64,000 nucleotides of DNA, from assembly GCA_937124615.1 (NCBI GenBank), contig CAKZKR010000063.1, forward strand, positions 35,626-99,625, read 5' to 3'. The notes under the pieces are model-generated. The model worked only from the letters and a program-made list of their open reading frames with translations. It was not told the origin of the DNA and ran no database searches. This document shows positions 1 to 8,639 of the stretch, piece after piece. The first letter of the stretch is position 1. The number at the start of each line of letters is the position of its first letter. Origin of the DNA: an uncultured bacterium. GTDB lineage: Bacteria > Hydrogenedentota > Hydrogenedentia > Hydrogenedentales > Hydrogenedentaceae. Position numbers and translations under genes: made by a program.

Positions 1-99
1 TGTTCCGATAACAACAGCCTGCGGTCCGAAAAGTTCGTGAATTTTATTTGCAACCTCACTCAGATGTTTGCAGCGTATTTTAAAAAATTTGTTTCCCAT
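1..99 (-). CDS. flhF: FlhF flagellar GTPase, N-terminal fragment (cut by window edge)
   Basis: Only the first 33 codons lie in the window. The reading MGNKFFKIRC...LFGPQAVVIGT resembles the start of FlhF, whose N-terminal domain carries a conserved E-x-FGPDA-V-x-GT type segment. Its ATG overlaps the flhA stop by one base (TAATG), which suggests translational coupling. FlhF is an SRP-type GTPase that controls flagellar placement and normally lies directly after flhA, so position and sequence agree. The GTPase domain is outside the window and cannot be checked. Confidence 0.75.
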   Translation of the reverse strand, partial: MGNKFFKIRCKHLSEVANKIHELFGPQAVVIGT

Positions 100-2195
100 T
101 ACAGTTCAATTTGTCCCTCAATTTCAACTTTAACGGAACTATCTATTTCATTATACGAAAGAACGCGCACTTTGGGTAATTTTCGTTCCAGAATTCGATG
201 CAGAAACCGACGAACATTCGCCGTACAAACGACAATAGGTTCATATCCTTCTAATACAAGTCGTTGAATAGCCCGGGCTGTACTTTCACAGATCTGTTGT
301 GAACGCTGAGGGGAGACAGGAATGTACTCCCCACCTTCTCCTCTTTTTACGGCTTCTAAAATCTCCTGTTCTAATGAAGGGGAGAGGGTAACAATTCGTA
401 GAGTATTATTTTCATCAACAAGGGGGGCACAAATGGTTCGTGCTAAAGCATGACGAACATATTCCGTTAATACATCTGTATCTTTTGTCCGAGGACCGTA
501 ATCACATAATACCTCACATATAATTTCAAGGTTACGAATCGACACACGCTCACGAAGCAGGTTTTGCAATACCTTTTGAACTTCACCATACGAGAGGATA
601 TTTGGTATCAATTCATCCACGACCGTAGGGGATGCCTGTTTCAGCCGTTTTAATAACCGTTGCACCTCTTCACGGGTTAACAATTCTCCTGCATGTGTTG
701 AGAGAATTTCAGATAGATGGGTTGCCAGAACCGCAGATGGCTCTACTACGGTGTAACCGGCACTTTCCGCTTGTTCCTTTTGATTTGCAGGGATCCATAA
801 TGCAGGAAGACCAAAGGACGGTTCTGTAGTTTCAATCCCTCTTATATTTTCATCAACAATTCCCGGATTCATAGCGAGGTAATGGTCGGGAAGTAACTCA
901 AAAGAACCCACAGTTGCCTCGCGGATTTTAATACAATATTGTGTGGGTTTTAGCAAAAGATTATCTACAATTCGAACCACAGGAACAACAAAACCCATTT
1001 GCAAAGCCATCTGTTCGCGGATTTTCTGGACACGAGAAAGCAAATCCCCTCCCTGAGAGCGGTCTGCTAATTTTATCAATGCAAATCCCAATTCAACTTT
1101 AATGGGGTCAATAGTTAGTAATGCTTCTGCCCGTTCTGTTGGGCTTTCTGTTTTTTCTTTTGCTTTCTTGCTAATTTCTTCTTCCTGTTTTGCTCTTGTT
1201 TCCTTTTCCTTTTGTACCTGTGTGGACATGTATGCGATGAAAGCAAGGACCAATGCAACCATAATGAAAGGTCCAAAAGGCATACCGGGGACTATCCCGA
1301 AAAGGGCTAACAATCCGGCAGATACTCCTAACGCTCGGGGATAACGACTGAATTGTATTGTAAAGTCCGCACCCAAACTGGTCTCTTCGGATACCGTTCG
1401 TGTAACAACCAGACCTGCTGCAGTTGAAATCATCAATGCGGGAATTTGTGAAACCAGACCGTCACCAATTGTAAGTTGTGTGTATATCCGTGCCGCATCC
1501 GAAAAAGACAGGCCATTCATCAATACGCCGATTACAAGTCCAACAGAAATGTTTACTATTGTGATAATCAATCCTGCGATAGCATCCCCTCTAACAAATT
1601 TTGTGGCCCCATCCATCGCACCATAGAAGTCTGCTTCGCGTTCAATATCGCGTCGCCGTTGGCGGGCTTGTTCTTCTGTAATAAGTCCTGCATTCAAATC
1701 TGAGTCAACTCCCATCTGTTTCCCCGGCATTGCATCCAATGTGAACCGAGCAGCTACTTCGGATATGCGGGTGGCTCCCCGCGTTATCACGACAAATTGG
1801 ATAACTACAAGGATGATAAAAATCACGATGCCTACAAAAATGTTTCCATAAGTTACAAAAGTTCCAAAGGCACGAATAACCGAACCTGCATCTGCCTGAG
1901 CCAGGATTAACCGTGTTGAGGCCACATTAAGGCTTAATCGGAATAATGTGAGTATGAGAAGTAATGATGGGAAAATAGAAAAATCTACAGCCCGTTGTAA
2001 ATACATCGATGATAGGAGGACCACTACGGAAAGAGAAATATTCAATGTTAATAACAAATCCATCAATACTTTGGGTATTGGAATTATAAGTACTACCAGT
2101 ACACCGACAACGCAAATAGCGAGAGCAATATCGGGACTTCGTGCTAAATTCCAGATATTTGTCTGTTGAATGCGTGTTGCTGGTGCTACCGCCAT
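99..2195 (-). CDS. flhA: FlhA, flagellar type III export gate protein
   Basis: Inner-membrane export gate of the flagellar type III secretion apparatus; its cytoplasmic domain docks chaperone-substrate complexes. The 698-residue length is normal. The first ~310 residues hold about eight hydrophobic segments, and the FHIPEP family signature is readable (ISEVAARFTLDAMPGKQMG), followed by the conserved D-x-D-x-N-x-G segment. The C-terminal half is soluble, ending EIEGQIEL. Nine nt separate it from flhB upstream, and its stop overlaps the flhF start. Flagellar FlhA rather than virulence SctV is chosen because flhF follows. Confidence 0.96.
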   Translation of the reverse strand: MAVAPATRIQQTNIWNLARSPDIALAICVVGVLVVLIIPIPKVLMDLLLTLNISLSVVVLLSSMYLQRAVDFSIFPSLLLILTLFRLSLNVASTRLILAQADAGSVIRAFGTFVTYGNIFVGIVIFIILVVIQFVVITRGATRISEVAARFTLDAMPGKQMGVDSDLNAGLITEEQARQRRRDIEREADFYGAMDGATKFVRGDAIAGLIITIVNISVGLVIGVLMNGLSFSDAARIYTQLTIGDGLVSQIPALMISTAAGLVVTRTVSEETSLGADFTIQFSRYPRALGVSAGLLALFGIVPGMPFGPFIMVALVLAFIAYMSTQVQKEKETRAKQEEEISKKAKEKTESPTERAEALLTIDPIKVELGFALIKLADRSQGGDLLSRVQKIREQMALQMGFVVPVVRIVDNLLLKPTQYCIKIREATVGSFELLPDHYLAMNPGIVDENIRGIETTEPSFGLPALWIPANQKEQAESAGYTVVEPSAVLATHLSEILSTHAGELLTREEVQRLLKRLKQASPTVVDELIPNILSYGEVQKVLQNLLRERVSIRNLEIICEVLCDYGPRTKDTDVLTEYVRHALARTICAPLVDENNTLRIVTLSPSLEQEILEAVKRGEGGEYIPVSPQRSQQICESTARAIQRLVLEGYEPIVVCTANVRRFLHRILERKLPKVRVLSYNEIDSSVKVEIEGQIEL

Positions 2196-2204
2196 ATATT
2201 AATC

Positions 2205-3323
2205 CTACGCTGTTTTTCGATTTTCTTTTAAGAGAAATTTTTCTCGTTCGTGTCGTTTTTCTTCTCTGCGGTCAATACGATACACAAAAGCTAAAACTTC
2301 CGCAACGGCACGGAACAAAGTTTCAGGAACGATCTGACCAACCTCAACTGTCTTAAACAAGGTCCGTGCTAATTCCGGTTTCTGCACTATCGGGACTTGA
2401 TGATGAACTGCAATTTCCCGGATTCGGGCTGCTATGATTCGAACACCTTTTGCGATAACTACGGGTGCCGGCATGGTGTTCATATCATATCGTAGAGCAA
2501 CTGCATATTCCGTTGGGTTTGTTATAATAACATCGGCTTTAGGGACTTCACGCAACATCCGCTGATAAGCGATTTGTCGTTGCATCTGGCGAACACGCCG
2601 TTTTATAGCCGGGTCTCCTTCCATTTCTTTCATCTCTTCACGCATTTCACGAACGGTCATCCGCAAATCCTGTTCGCGTTGCCACCACTGGAAGCCATAG
2701 TCCGCAACCCCTAATACCAGCATAACAAGAGCCACACGCCACCATACTGCGAGGAATAAGTCTCCACAAACATACAAAATATCTACAATGGAATAGTTCG
2801 GAAGAACAACAAGTTCATGCCAGCGATTGCGAAGAGCATAATAGACCATTACTAATAAAAGAACTAACTTTGCTATGTTTTTCCCTAATTCATATAAAGC
2901 CCGTAAAGAAAAGAAACGGTTAAATCCAGAGATGGGATTGATACGATTCAATTTTGGCATAAGGGGTTTTCCTGTCCAGAGCAAACCTACTTGGGCGTAT
3001 GCTATAGCCAAACCCGCTGCCATCATTATCAAAATATATGGTAGCGAACCCATGCCTATGTATAGGCCTATTTCGAGCATTAAGGGTTGAAGTTGTGAAG
3101 AATCATAAAGAGGCCTCCATGGTTCCTCAAAGTAATATCTCATTACACGAAGTAAATGTTGAAAGGTCAAAGGTGCAACAAACCATAAAGCAACCATAGC
3201 AGAACTCAAGCCTATGGCCGAAGTCAATTCCTGACTTCGGGTTACATTCCCTTCTTCCCTCGCCCGCTCTTTTTTTCGCGGGGTAGGGGGAAATACTTTT
3301 TCGCCTCCGACATCTTCGGGCAT
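2205..3323 (-). CDS. flhB: FlhB, flagellar export switch protein
   Basis: Controls the change of substrate specificity in flagellar export. The N-terminus has the family-typical TPRKKERAREEGNVTRSQEL stretch, followed by four hydrophobic segments and a charged linker (about residues 215-260). The autocleavage loop reads N269-P270-T271-E272, where most relatives have NPTH; the N and P between which cleavage occurs are kept, the His is not. The C-terminal cytoplasmic domain (YAVALRYD ... KPELARTLF) is complete. It starts 6 nt after the fliR stop, as part of the operon. Confidence 0.96.
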   Translation of the reverse strand: MPEDVGGEKVFPPTPRKKERAREEGNVTRSQELTSAIGLSSAMVALWFVAPLTFQHLLRVMRYYFEEPWRPLYDSSQLQPLMLEIGLYIGMGSLPYILIMMAAGLAIAYAQVGLLWTGKPLMPKLNRINPISGFNRFFSLRALYELGKNIAKLVLLLVMVYYALRNRWHELVVLPNYSIVDILYVCGDLFLAVWWRVALVMLVLGVADYGFQWWQREQDLRMTVREMREEMKEMEGDPAIKRRVRQMQRQIAYQRMLREVPKADVIITNPTEYAVALRYDMNTMPAPVVIAKGVRIIAARIREIAVHHQVPIVQKPELARTLFKTVEVGQIVPETLFRAVAEVLAFVYRIDRREEKRHEREKFLLKENRKTA

Positions 3324-3329
3324 AACTGG

Positions 3330-4124
3330 TTATCCTAAACCTCGCATAAAAAGTTGAACTTCACGGACCATTTCGCGGGCCATATCTTCAAATACACCAA
3401 TATAAATACCTAATGAAATTCCTACAACAATCATCCCTAACCCGACGGTAATTGGGAAACCAATCACTAGAAGATGTATTTGCGGAATAGCCCTTCCTAA
3501 TATCCCCATCACCGCATAAGTTAGTATCATCGTTACAATCACAGGTCCCGCAAGACGAACCCCATATACAAACATTGTTTGTCCCCATTTTGTTATTTCC
3601 CATCCAAAACCTTTATCAATAGGGCTTATCAGCCCTATTGGAAGTGTTTTATAACTATCTCCTAATACTTGTAATACGACCAGATGACTGTTTGTCCACA
3701 GGAAAAACATTCCCCAAAGAATAAAAAGATAAAAACCAAAAATAGGAAATTGTGTTTCCATCGCGGGATTGAATATGTTCATCATCCCAAAACCGCTTTG
3801 TAAATCCATAATTTCACCTGCAATTTGAACAGCGGAAAACATTAAAGAGACAATAAACCCCATCCCAATACCGATTAATAATTCATAAGCACCTACTACA
3901 AGGAAAGTCCCGAAACTGCGAGGAATTCCCTGAGGCAGTGGAGACATAATAGAAACCAGAATAATAGCAATTAATCCTGCTAACCCTGCTTTTACCATCA
4001 TGGGCACATTACGCGAACCTAAAATTGGCATGGAAACAAGAAGCCCCGACACCCGTATTAGAACAAGAATAAAAAATAAAAATACATCTACTTCAAATAT
4101 TCGTATTGGTAGAAATTCATCCAT
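3330..4124 (-). CDS. fliR: FliR, flagellar export gate protein
   Basis: Core export-gate membrane protein that forms the FliPQR pore complex. The 264 residues contain about six hydrophobic segments; the family-typical central LQSGFGMMNIFNPA segment (residues about 107-120) is present. The ATG has an AAGGA Shine-Dalgarno motif about 8 nt upstream and lies 14 nt after the fliQ stop. Gene order fliQ-fliR-flhB-flhA is the standard conserved order. Confidence 0.95.
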   Translation of the reverse strand: MDEFLPIRIFEVDVFLFFILVLIRVSGLLVSMPILGSRNVPMMVKAGLAGLIAIILVSIMSPLPQGIPRSFGTFLVVGAYELLIGIGMGFIVSLMFSAVQIAGEIMDLQSGFGMMNIFNPAMETQFPIFGFYLFILWGMFFLWTNSHLVVLQVLGDSYKTLPIGLISPIDKGFGWEITKWGQTMFVYGVRLAGPVIVTMILTYAVMGILGRAIPQIHLLVIGFPITVGLGMIVVGISLGIYIGVFEDMAREMVREVQLFMRGLG

Positions 4125-4138
4125 CCATAATCAATCCT

Positions 4139-4411
4139 TCATAGTCGGGAAAATTCAAGAATTTGATTAAACAGGTCCTGAGTGAAAACAATCAGAACAC
4201 TCGAAATCCATGGCAACGCAATTAAAAATACTATAAAAACCGCTAATATCTTTGGCACAAAAGTCAGTGTAATTTCCTGTATCTGTGTTACCGATTGTAG
4301 AATGCTGATAATAAGTCCAACCAACATCCCTGTGAGCAACATGGGCGCGGAAACCATCAGCGTTATCCAGATAGCCTTTCTACCAACTTCTACGAGAATA
4401 TCTGTTGACAT
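4139..4411 (-). CDS. fliQ: FliQ, flagellar export gate protein
   Basis: Small two-helix membrane protein of the FliPQR export gate. It has 90 residues, the usual length, with hydrophobic segments at about 15-40 and 52-75 and the conserved SILQSVTQIQEITLTFVPK motif between them. An AAGGG ribosome site lies 7 nt upstream of the ATG. It is the first gene of the operon here: fliP and fliO, often immediately upstream, are absent and a promoter-like sequence precedes it. Confidence 0.95.
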   Translation of the reverse strand: MSTDILVEVGRKAIWITLMVSAPMLLTGMLVGLIISILQSVTQIQEITLTFVPKILAVFIVFLIALPWISSVLIVFTQDLFNQILEFSRL

Positions 4412-5028
4412 GTATTAACCCTTATGACCTATTATGATATGAATTTTTTCCTTTTCTGTTATTTCCATAAAAGGATTTCTTTTTACATATCCTAATTTCT
4501 AAACATATTATATCAAAAATCACATTATATAGAGTGCAAATTATTACAATACCACAATATATTGTAAAAGTCAAGAAAAATTTCAAAGAGATCCCCTTAT
4601 TCCTGATTTAAAATGTCAAGATATTTTTTGTATACAAAAACTCTATTTCGTTTCCTCCCCGTAATTCGCTTTTTCACATCAGGAAGAATCAGACCTCTGA
4701 TGATATCTCTTTGTTTTTTCCTTTTAACCAAAATAGATCTCTCCCGAGTTGGTATGTTATATGGTGGGAAGTCTTATATCTTCTATGTATTTCTATGTGA
4801 TTTCTTTGGGGAAAAAATTAAATTACAGAGAAGACAGAGAGAAACTTTTCTTTTAGATTATTTTCAGTTTGTTAAAAAAGAACTTAGAAGTTAAAGTTTA
4901 TCAAGCAGCATATTTTTTAGTTATATAAGAAAGGTTAATGTAATAAAACAAAAAAAAGAAAGAATATATACCCAATAATTACTAATTTTTTTAAGACATT
5001 AGTTTGTAGATTTATTATAAGGTTTGAT
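4412..5028. other. 617-bp AT-rich intergenic region without a gene
   Basis: This stretch lies between the 3' end of the GH2 gene and the start of fliQ. It holds the fliQ promoter-like sequence (4546-4574) and otherwise homopolymer-rich AT sequence. The only sizeable open frame (4613-4894, plus strand) has no ribosome site and a low-complexity F/L/R/K-rich translation, so I do not call it. No clear terminator hairpin was found. Confidence 0.6.
4546..4574 (-). promoter_or_regulatory. Sigma70-like promoter of the fliQ operon with a palindrome in the spacer
   Basis: On the minus strand TTGACT (4574-4569) and TATTGT (4551-4546) are separated by exactly 17 bp. The spacer contains the perfect 12-bp palindrome ACAATATATTGT (4554-4565), which could be an operator. 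The predicted transcript start is about 125 nt upstream of fliQ. No sigma28 or sigma54 type element was recognised. Confidence 0.5.
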
Positions 5029-7689
5029 TTATTTTTCAACATTCCAACCGCGAATACCGAATAGAGGGAATTCGGTATCGGTTAAAACATTGTTGGGTAC
5101 TTTTGCATGTATTGTGGTTTCTTCTCCGGGTCGCAGGACAATCCCTCCTTCTGACCAATAAACACGAGGGAGTTCATAGCCGGGTCTGGATGAAGAATAC
5201 AATTCGGGAATAAGCATAAACGCTATGTGCTTTCCGTTATTCTTTATCTGCACTTCAAACACTCTATCTTGTTCAGTCTTTGAAATTTCCTTCCCTTCCA
5301 TAAATATTTTTGTTTTTTCCAATTCATTCAATTTTGTAAAGTCTGCTTTTGATTTGGGTTTTGTGTAGAAAATACCTTTTAGATTGTGTCCTGAAACGCC
5401 CGGAATATCAGGTGTTATAGAGAGCCAGTAAGTATTCGTTGTGATAAGATTATCATTTTCATCCTGCAATTGTAGACGAAGGAAGAACATCGGTTTTCTT
5501 TGTTCTTCCGGAATATCTACTGGAAAAATCTTTGTCTTCCCATCCTTGTCTACAGAAACATTCTCTTCCTTTTTTGTCCAGAAGATGTCCCCGTTGAGAT
5601 TGAAAGCCTCCGCAGATACCTTTAAGTTTGAAAAACTTTTCCGATAACTGTTCACAACCCATATATATTCATCGTCATAAGCATATTGAACATGAAGGGG
5701 CTCACATGCTTTTTTAGCACCATAATATGCAGATGTAGGACGAAGATACCAGTCCACATATTGCCAGGTAAGACTCGCAGGCCATGCGGTATCATACTTC
5801 CAGGTAGTAATCCCTGTGGCTTTATATTTGTTTCGTGCGTAGGCTTCAAACATTCCTCTGGCACTGTTGAAATTCATGGCTTCTACTTTTCGAGAAAAGT
5901 CATCAAGGTCCTGTGCAGGTCCATAACAATCATTTAAAGCATCTCGCAACGCATAGAAATAACTTCCCTCCTGAGTAACTGTATGGAAAGACCATGCTTC
6001 TGTATCTAACGCAGGCCACAACTGCTCTGGTGGTAACATTTCCCTCAAACTTGTAGGGGATGCGATAATTCCACCGATACCTCCGGACTGTGCAAATCCC
6101 CAGGCTCCGTCATGCGTCCGTAGATAATAATGAGACGGTCCTGCGTATGTCCAAAGTTCGCGGGTGCCTGTGCGGGTACCTCCTGTGGAGCGACGAGTTG
6201 TAGTTACAAAGGTTCCCGAATGAGGCTGGTAAGTCCGTTTAACCCGGTGTTTTTCAATCAAGTCTTTATATGCCTTATCCAACTTTTCAGATGGAAATGT
6301 TTCATCATGTCCCAAAAAATGCACCAAACTTGGGTGATTCCGGATTCGTAACATCATATCCTCAATACATTGAATTGCCAAATCTTCTTCCAGAATGGTT
6401 CTTCCAAAAATCTGTTGCGTGACCATAACACCGTACTCATCGCACAGGTCATAGAACATATCTGTTTCACGAATGGAAAATCCCTCCGAGCGGAGCATAT
6501 TCAGCCCAGCCTCTTTTGCAAAACGGATTAAGGCTTCATATCTTGTTTTCGTAAGACGAAGTAGCATGTCTGAGGTCATCCAGGCTCCACCTCGAATTAA
6601 AATTTTCTCGCCGTTGATGTAGTAGACACGCCAATCTTCTTCATTTAGTTCCGTGTGAACCTCCCGAATACCAAATCTCGTATGAGCGGTATCGGCCACT
6701 TTCCCCTGAACAAGAACTTCCATATTGAGCGTGTATAAATTCTGTTCCCCTAACGGTGCCGGCCACCAAACACGGGGAGAATGAAACTGCAAAATAGGGT
6801 ACTCTTCCGAATTAAAAATGATTTCACGCTTTTCTTTCGGATTTAATTTGACTGTTTGTTCAAAAGTTTGGTCCTCAATGGTTCCCTTTACTATAGTTTC
6901 CACTTCTTGATCTATTAAATTGGTTATCCATGCAGAGACGGTTAAATTTGCTCTGTCCATTGAGGGCCAATTCAGTTGAGTTTCAACATAGGGATATCTT
7001 AATGCAACAGTTCCCTGCGATTTAATATATACGGGTTGCCATATTCCCATGTTCAAATCCGGTGGTTGTGGATTGTGGTCATCCCAACCGGTAGTTGCTT
7101 CTATTTGCTTCGTGTCGTAATCTTTATCTGGTAAAAGACCGGGGGGATATATTTTTACCGCTAATACATTTTTCCCACCATATTTCAGGTCTCGGGAAAC
7201 AAGAAACTCGAAGCGACGAAACATTCCGCGCACTTCGGAACGGTCAGCAATTTTCTTCCCATTTAGCCAGATTTCTGCTTCATAGTTAATACCATCGAAA
7301 TGAAGCGTGCATTCCATTCCTTCCCATTCCGAAGAAACCTCAAATTCAGTTCGATACCACCAGGGGTCGCGAAAAGGACTATTTTCTGGCATAACCAACC
7401 ACAGGTCCTCTCTGTAACCCGGTACCTTTTTCAAATTTGTTCCATAATATAAGTTAGGATAAACACCGCTATCTTCGAGCACAGCCAGCACCGTATTCGG
7501 GACTTTCGTTTTATACCAGTTGTCGATTATACAATCTGTTGTTGATAAAACATTTCCTTCCGTCAATAATCCTTTAGAGGTTTGCACCTGCCAGTTATGT
7601 TCCAGGGGTAAAATGTCCGCAAAACCCAACTTTAAAAAAAACATCAGGCTAATTAATAAAGTGTTCCGTATTATTTTCATATTCTTCAT
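5029..7689 (-). CDS. GH2 family exo-beta-glucosaminidase-like secreted protein
   Basis: A secreted 886-residue protein of glycoside hydrolase family 2. Start chosen at the ATG with AAGGAG a few nt upstream, which gives a signal peptide (MKNMKIIRNT ... KLGFA); a longer frame from 7755 lacks such support. Order: GH2 sugar-binding jelly roll (~60-220), Ig-like domain (~225-335), TIM barrel (~340-660) with RGGAWM and GLNMLRSEG, then C-terminal Ig-like domains. The segment YYGAKKACEPLHVQYAYDD is characteristic of CsxA-type exo-beta-D-glucosaminidases. The proton donor Asp seems kept (D462 in LGHDE), but where the family has its nucleophile Glu this protein has Ser535 (FAQSGG). Chitosan-like or other beta-linked sugar substrates are inferred only. 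Confidence 0.8.
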   Translation of the reverse strand: MKNMKIIRNTLLISLMFFLKLGFADILPLEHNWQVQTSKGLLTEGNVLSTTDCIIDNWYKTKVPNTVLAVLEDSGVYPNLYYGTNLKKVPGYREDLWLVMPENSPFRDPWWYRTEFEVSSEWEGMECTLHFDGINYEAEIWLNGKKIADRSEVRGMFRRFEFLVSRDLKYGGKNVLAVKIYPPGLLPDKDYDTKQIEATTGWDDHNPQPPDLNMGIWQPVYIKSQGTVALRYPYVETQLNWPSMDRANLTVSAWITNLIDQEVETIVKGTIEDQTFEQTVKLNPKEKREIIFNSEEYPILQFHSPRVWWPAPLGEQNLYTLNMEVLVQGKVADTAHTRFGIREVHTELNEEDWRVYYINGEKILIRGGAWMTSDMLLRLTKTRYEALIRFAKEAGLNMLRSEGFSIRETDMFYDLCDEYGVMVTQQIFGRTILEEDLAIQCIEDMMLRIRNHPSLVHFLGHDETFPSEKLDKAYKDLIEKHRVKRTYQPHSGTFVTTTRRSTGGTRTGTRELWTYAGPSHYYLRTHDGAWGFAQSGGIGGIIASPTSLREMLPPEQLWPALDTEAWSFHTVTQEGSYFYALRDALNDCYGPAQDLDDFSRKVEAMNFNSARGMFEAYARNKYKATGITTWKYDTAWPASLTWQYVDWYLRPTSAYYGAKKACEPLHVQYAYDDEYIWVVNSYRKSFSNLKVSAEAFNLNGDIFWTKKEENVSVDKDGKTKIFPVDIPEEQRKPMFFLRLQLQDENDNLITTNTYWLSITPDIPGVSGHNLKGIFYTKPKSKADFTKLNELEKTKIFMEGKEISKTEQDRVFEVQIKNNGKHIAFMLIPELYSSSRPGYELPRVYWSEGGIVLRPGEETTIHAKVPNNVLTDTEFPLFGIRGWNVEK

Positions 7690-7869
7690 GGTTCGCTCCT
7701 TTGAATAATGGGATAGTACCTTTCTATTTTTATAAGTATGTTCAAACGATAACATACATTCAACTATAAGACATTAAAAATGCAAGAAAGTTTCTTTTGT
7801 GATATACTATTACCTCTTTGTGTTATTAACGAATAGGTAAACTTAAAAATAATTCAGGAGGGTATCCTT

Positions 7870-8616
7870 ATGGCAAATGAAGGTGTAATAAATGCATGGC
7901 TCTATGGAACTGAATGTAAAAGCGACCTGCCGAAACCTGCCCGCCCATTGCACATAGTTCTTTTAGGAGCGCCAGGAATTGGAAAGGGGACGCAAGCAGA
8001 ATACCTGAGCAAGAAATATGGGGCGGTTCAACTATCCACAGGAGATGTATTTCGTGCTGCGAAAAACACTCCGGAAGAAAAATTAAGTCCCGCAATGCAA
8101 GAGGCCATGATTGCAATGAAGGCAGGAAAACTTGTATCGGATGAGACCGTTATTAACCTTGTTCGTGAACGAAAAAATTGTTTAAGTAGTGGATATGGCT
8201 TTTTATTGGATGGCTTTCCAAGAACTGTCCATCAAGCAGAAGCCTTAAAAGAGTTATTAGCAGAACTAAATATTAAATTAGATGTTGTACTTAACTATGT
8301 TCTGGATACGGAGGAGGTTGTGAAACGGTTGAGTGGGAGACGGACCTGCAAACAATGCAAGGGAACAGCCCATATCATTTTCAATCCACCCAAAGTGGAA
8401 GGTATATGCGATAAGTGTGGCGGTGAGTTGTTCCAGCGTGAAGATGATCAGCCTGAGGCGATTCGCGTGCGGTTAAGAACTTATGAAGAAAGCACAGCAC
8501 CCTTGGCAGATTATTATGAGAAAGAAGGACTTTTACTTACCATTACCGCTGATGGCTCACCGGACGAAGTGTTCCAAAAAACAGAACAACTTTTGAAAGA
8601 ACGGTTAGGTATTTAA
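7870..8616 (+). CDS. adk: Adenylate kinase with N-terminal extension and zinc-type lid
   Basis: Catalyses ATP + AMP = 2 ADP in the cytoplasm. The P-loop GAPGIGKGT is at residues 33-41, the AMP-site STGD at 56-59, and DGFPRT at 114-119. The lid contains four cysteines (C160, C163, C180, C183), the pattern of zinc-binding adenylate kinases. Most family members begin right before the P-loop; here about 26 extra residues precede it, and the start is supported by AGGAGG about 8 nt before the ATG. It is not in the usual secY-adk ribosomal context; its neighbour upstream is divergent. Confidence 0.95.
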   Translation: MANEGVINAWLYGTECKSDLPKPARPLHIVLLGAPGIGKGTQAEYLSKKYGAVQLSTGDVFRAAKNTPEEKLSPAMQEAMIAMKAGKLVSDETVINLVRERKNCLSSGYGFLLDGFPRTVHQAEALKELLAELNIKLDVVLNYVLDTEEVVKRLSGRRTCKQCKGTAHIIFNPPKVEGICDKCGGELFQREDDQPEAIRVRLRTYEESTAPLADYYEKEGLLLTITADGSPDEVFQKTEQLLKERLGI

Positions 8617-8618
8617 AA

Positions 8619-8636
8619 GTCGGACTCGTCGGACAG
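8619..8636. repeat. GTCNGACNN 9-nt repeat, two units
   Basis: Two units, GTCGGACTC and GTCGGACAG, begin 2 nt after the adk stop codon. Each core is an odd-centre palindrome (GTC-N-GAC). The same unit type occurs in longer arrays at 37010-37063 and 55243-55287, also directly after stop codons. Confidence 0.7.
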
Positions 8637-8639
8637 TTC

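Noticed and set aside
1102..1344. 80-codon plus-strand frame within flhA
   Set aside because: Antisense to conserved flhA sequence; no start signals.
4613..4894. Open frame of 93 codons on the plus strand
   Set aside because: AT-rich, F/L/R/K-rich translation without a ribosome site, located in an intergenic region.
7690..7755. Longer start for the GH2 protein
   Set aside because: The 22 extra residues are hydrophilic and precede a clear signal peptide with its own AAGGAG and ATG.
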